From Streptomyces aureus (lineage in GTDB: Bacteria; Actinomycetota; Actinomycetes; Streptomycetales; Streptomycetaceae): a stretch of DNA of 64,000 nucleotides. The position numbers and the translations under genes were made by a program. The stretch lies in NCBI RefSeq assembly GCF_000725495.1, contig NZ_JNZD01000029.1, positions 42,475 through 106,474 of the forward strand, given 5' to 3'. Shown piece after piece: positions 62,606 through 64,000 of this stretch. Within the stretch, counting starts at the first letter, position 1. Each line of letters begins with the position of its first letter. The notes below the pieces were generated by a model. That model was given only the letters and a program-made list of their open reading frames with translations. It searched no databases and had not been told where the DNA came from.

Positions 62606-63943
62606 GTGACCCAGACAACCGAAGCCGCGCAGGTCCCGGAGGACTCCCGTCCCGTCCGCCCCGCCCCCTCCCACCGCATCCACCGGGCCTGGTTCGTCGC
62701 CGCCGTCACCTTCGTGACGATCATCGGCGCGGCCGCCTTCCGGTCGCTCCCCGGACTGCTGATCGACCCGCTGCACCAGGAGTTCCACTGGTCGCGCGGC
62801 ACGATCGGCGCGGCCGTCTCGATCAACCTCGCGCTGTACGGACTCACCGCGCCGTTCGCGGCGGCGCTCATGGACCGCTTCGGCATCCGCCGGGTCGTGG
62901 CCGTCGCCCTGACCGTGATCGCGATCGGCTCCGGACTGACCGTCTGGATGACCCAGGCCTGGCAGCTGATGCTCTGCTGGGGCCTGCTGGTCGGTCTGGG
63001 CTCCGGTTCGATGGCCCTCGCCTTCGCGGCCACGGTCACCAACCGCTGGTTCACCGAACGCAAGGGCCTCGTGACGGGCATCCTGACCGCGGCCTCCGCC
63101 TCGGGCCAGCTCATCTTCCTCCCGCTGCTGTCCTGGATGGTCACCGATCACGGGTGGCGGCCGGCCGCGGTCACCGTCGCCCTCGCGGCCCTCGCGGTCG
63201 TCCCCTTCGTCTGGCTGCTGCTGCGCGACCACCCGGCCGACGTGGCTCAGATGCCTTACGGGGCAAAGGAGTTCGTGCCGAAGCCCGCGCCCGTGCCGGG
63301 TGCCGCCCGGCGCGCGGTGACCGTGCTGCTCTCCGCCGTCCGCACGGGCCCGTTCTGGCTGCTGGCCGGGTCGTTCGCTATCTGCGGGGCCTCGACCAAC
63401 GGGCTGGTCCAGACGCACTTCGTGCCCGCGGCGCACGACCACGGCATGCCCGTCACCGCCGCCGCCTCGCTCCTCGCGGTCATCGGCGTCTTCGACGTCG
63501 TCGGCACGGTCGCCTCCGGCTGGTTCACCGACCGCTTCGAGCCGCGCCGCCTGCTGGCCGTGTACTACGCCCTGCGCGGCATCTCACTGCTGTTCCTCCC
63601 GATGCTCCTGGCACCCTCCGTGCACCCGCCGATGGTCTTCTTCATCGTCTTCTACGGCCTCGACTGGGTCGCCACCGTCCCGCCGACCCTCGCCCTGTGC
63701 CGTGAGCAGTACGGCGAGGACAGCGCCATCGTCTTCGGCTGGGTCCTCGCCTCCCACCAGGTCGGCGCCGCGCTCGTCGCCTTCCTCGCCGGCGTCGCCC
63801 GCGACCACTTCGGGCGCTACGACGTGGTCTGGTACTCCTCGGGCGCGCTGTGCGCGGCGGCCGCGCTGATGGTCCTGGTGATCCGGCGCAGGCGTCCGGC
63901 CTCCCCGGCACGGACCGCGGGGGTGACGCCGGCTGCGGCTTGA
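62606..63943 (+). CDS. MFS transporter
   Basis: 445 residues with 12 predicted helices. MFS motif A-like loop is FAAALMDRFGIRRVVAVALT, and the second-half counterpart is ASGWFTDRFEPRRLLAVYYA. WFTERKGLVTGILTAASASG lies between. It is in the oxalate/formate or monocarboxylate-type OFA group by general appearance; the substrate is unknown. GTG 62606 is the start, without a strong ribosome site. Divergent from the GlxA-type regulator, which may control it. The gene is complete; the 57 bases after it are G-rich and hold nothing recognisable. Confidence 0.88.
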   Translation: MTQTTEAAQVPEDSRPVRPAPSHRIHRAWFVAAVTFVTIIGAAAFRSLPGLLIDPLHQEFHWSRGTIGAAVSINLALYGLTAPFAAALMDRFGIRRVVAVALTVIAIGSGLTVWMTQAWQLMLCWGLLVGLGSGSMALAFAATVTNRWFTERKGLVTGILTAASASGQLIFLPLLSWMVTDHGWRPAAVTVALAALAVVPFVWLLLRDHPADVAQMPYGAKEFVPKPAPVPGAARRAVTVLLSAVRTGPFWLLAGSFAICGASTNGLVQTHFVPAAHDHGMPVTAAASLLAVIGVFDVVGTVASGWFTDRFEPRRLLAVYYALRGISLLFLPMLLAPSVHPPMVFFIVFYGLDWVATVPPTLALCREQYGEDSAIVFGWVLASHQVGAALVAFLAGVARDHFGRYDVVWYSSGALCAAAALMVLVIRRRRPASPARTAGVTPAAA

Positions 63944-64000
63944 GGGGTGAGGTGGTTTTGGGGCGGGGGGTGCGGGGTGGCGCCGGGTTCGGCGTGGGGG

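Overview
This is a 64 kb piece of a Streptomyces chromosome. The evidence is very high GC with codon position 3 almost always G or C, many GTG starts and 4-base stop/start overlaps, a conservon, EF-hand and NsdA-like proteins, and rare TTA (bldA) codons. Gene order serC ... AtuA-type carboxylase cluster ... pdxH ... citrate synthase 2 ... SIS protein ... dmdR1 ... sigma/anti-sigma/STAS looks like the chromosomal core around serC to dmdR1 known from S. coelicolor. I see no tRNA, rRNA, CRISPR array, phage or intact insertion sequence.

Layout. (1) 1-7.5 kb: end of a membrane-anchored beta-propeller protein, serC, then a six-gene minus-strand operon cvnA-cvnB-cvnC-cvnD-CYP157-CYP154 (signalling conservon plus two cytochromes P450). 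(2) 7.7-17 kb: a large FAD/4Fe-4S oxidoreductase, a FemX-type aminoacyltransferase, a tiny Pro/Lys-rich peptide gene closed by a strong terminator, an ABC exporter with a repetitive tail, an EamA transporter and an NmrA-like protein. (3) 17.2-27.4 kb: an eight-gene acyl-CoA catabolic operon (DinB-like protein, AtuA, carboxyltransferase, biotin carboxylase, acyl-CoA dehydrogenase, acyl-CoA ligase, enoyl-CoA hydratase, TetR) that parallels the Pseudomonas acyclic-terpene (atu) gene set. (4) 27.4-36.5 kb: pdxH, citrate synthase 2, an isopenicillin-N-synthase-like oxygenase preceded by an RHVDF-type leader peptide, a PAS/GAF protein, a SIS protein, the iron regulator DmdR1 and an alpha/beta hydrolase with a TTA codon. 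(5) 36.7-50.3 kb: an ABC exporter pair, a primase-like domain protein, an NsdA-like regulator, a Thr-Gln motif membrane protein, an orphan binding lipoprotein with a TTA codon, purU, an ECF sigma with zinc anti-sigma partner, a STAS protein and an EF-hand protein. (6) 50.3-64 kb: a dispersed acyl-CoA catabolic region (CoA ligase, amidohydrolase, two coupled acyl-CoA dehydrogenases; then a cyclase-family protein divergent from SDR, acyl-CoA dehydrogenase and zinc alcohol dehydrogenase), a GlxA-type regulator and an MFS transporter.

How the parts fit. Three genes carry TTA codons (cvnA, the hydrolase, the binding lipoprotein), so their translation should depend on the developmental bldA tRNA. 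The two catabolic halves of region 6 share a 17-bp palindrome in both divergent promoter regions and probably form one regulon run by a regulator outside the window. The CYP157 lacks the EXXR motif. The two most interesting less-described items are the 43-residue Pro/Lys peptide with its terminator and following exporter, and the long leader region (mini-ORF, hairpins, RHVDF leader peptide) in front of the oxygenase gene. All positions were read by eye; promoters and operators are predictions.
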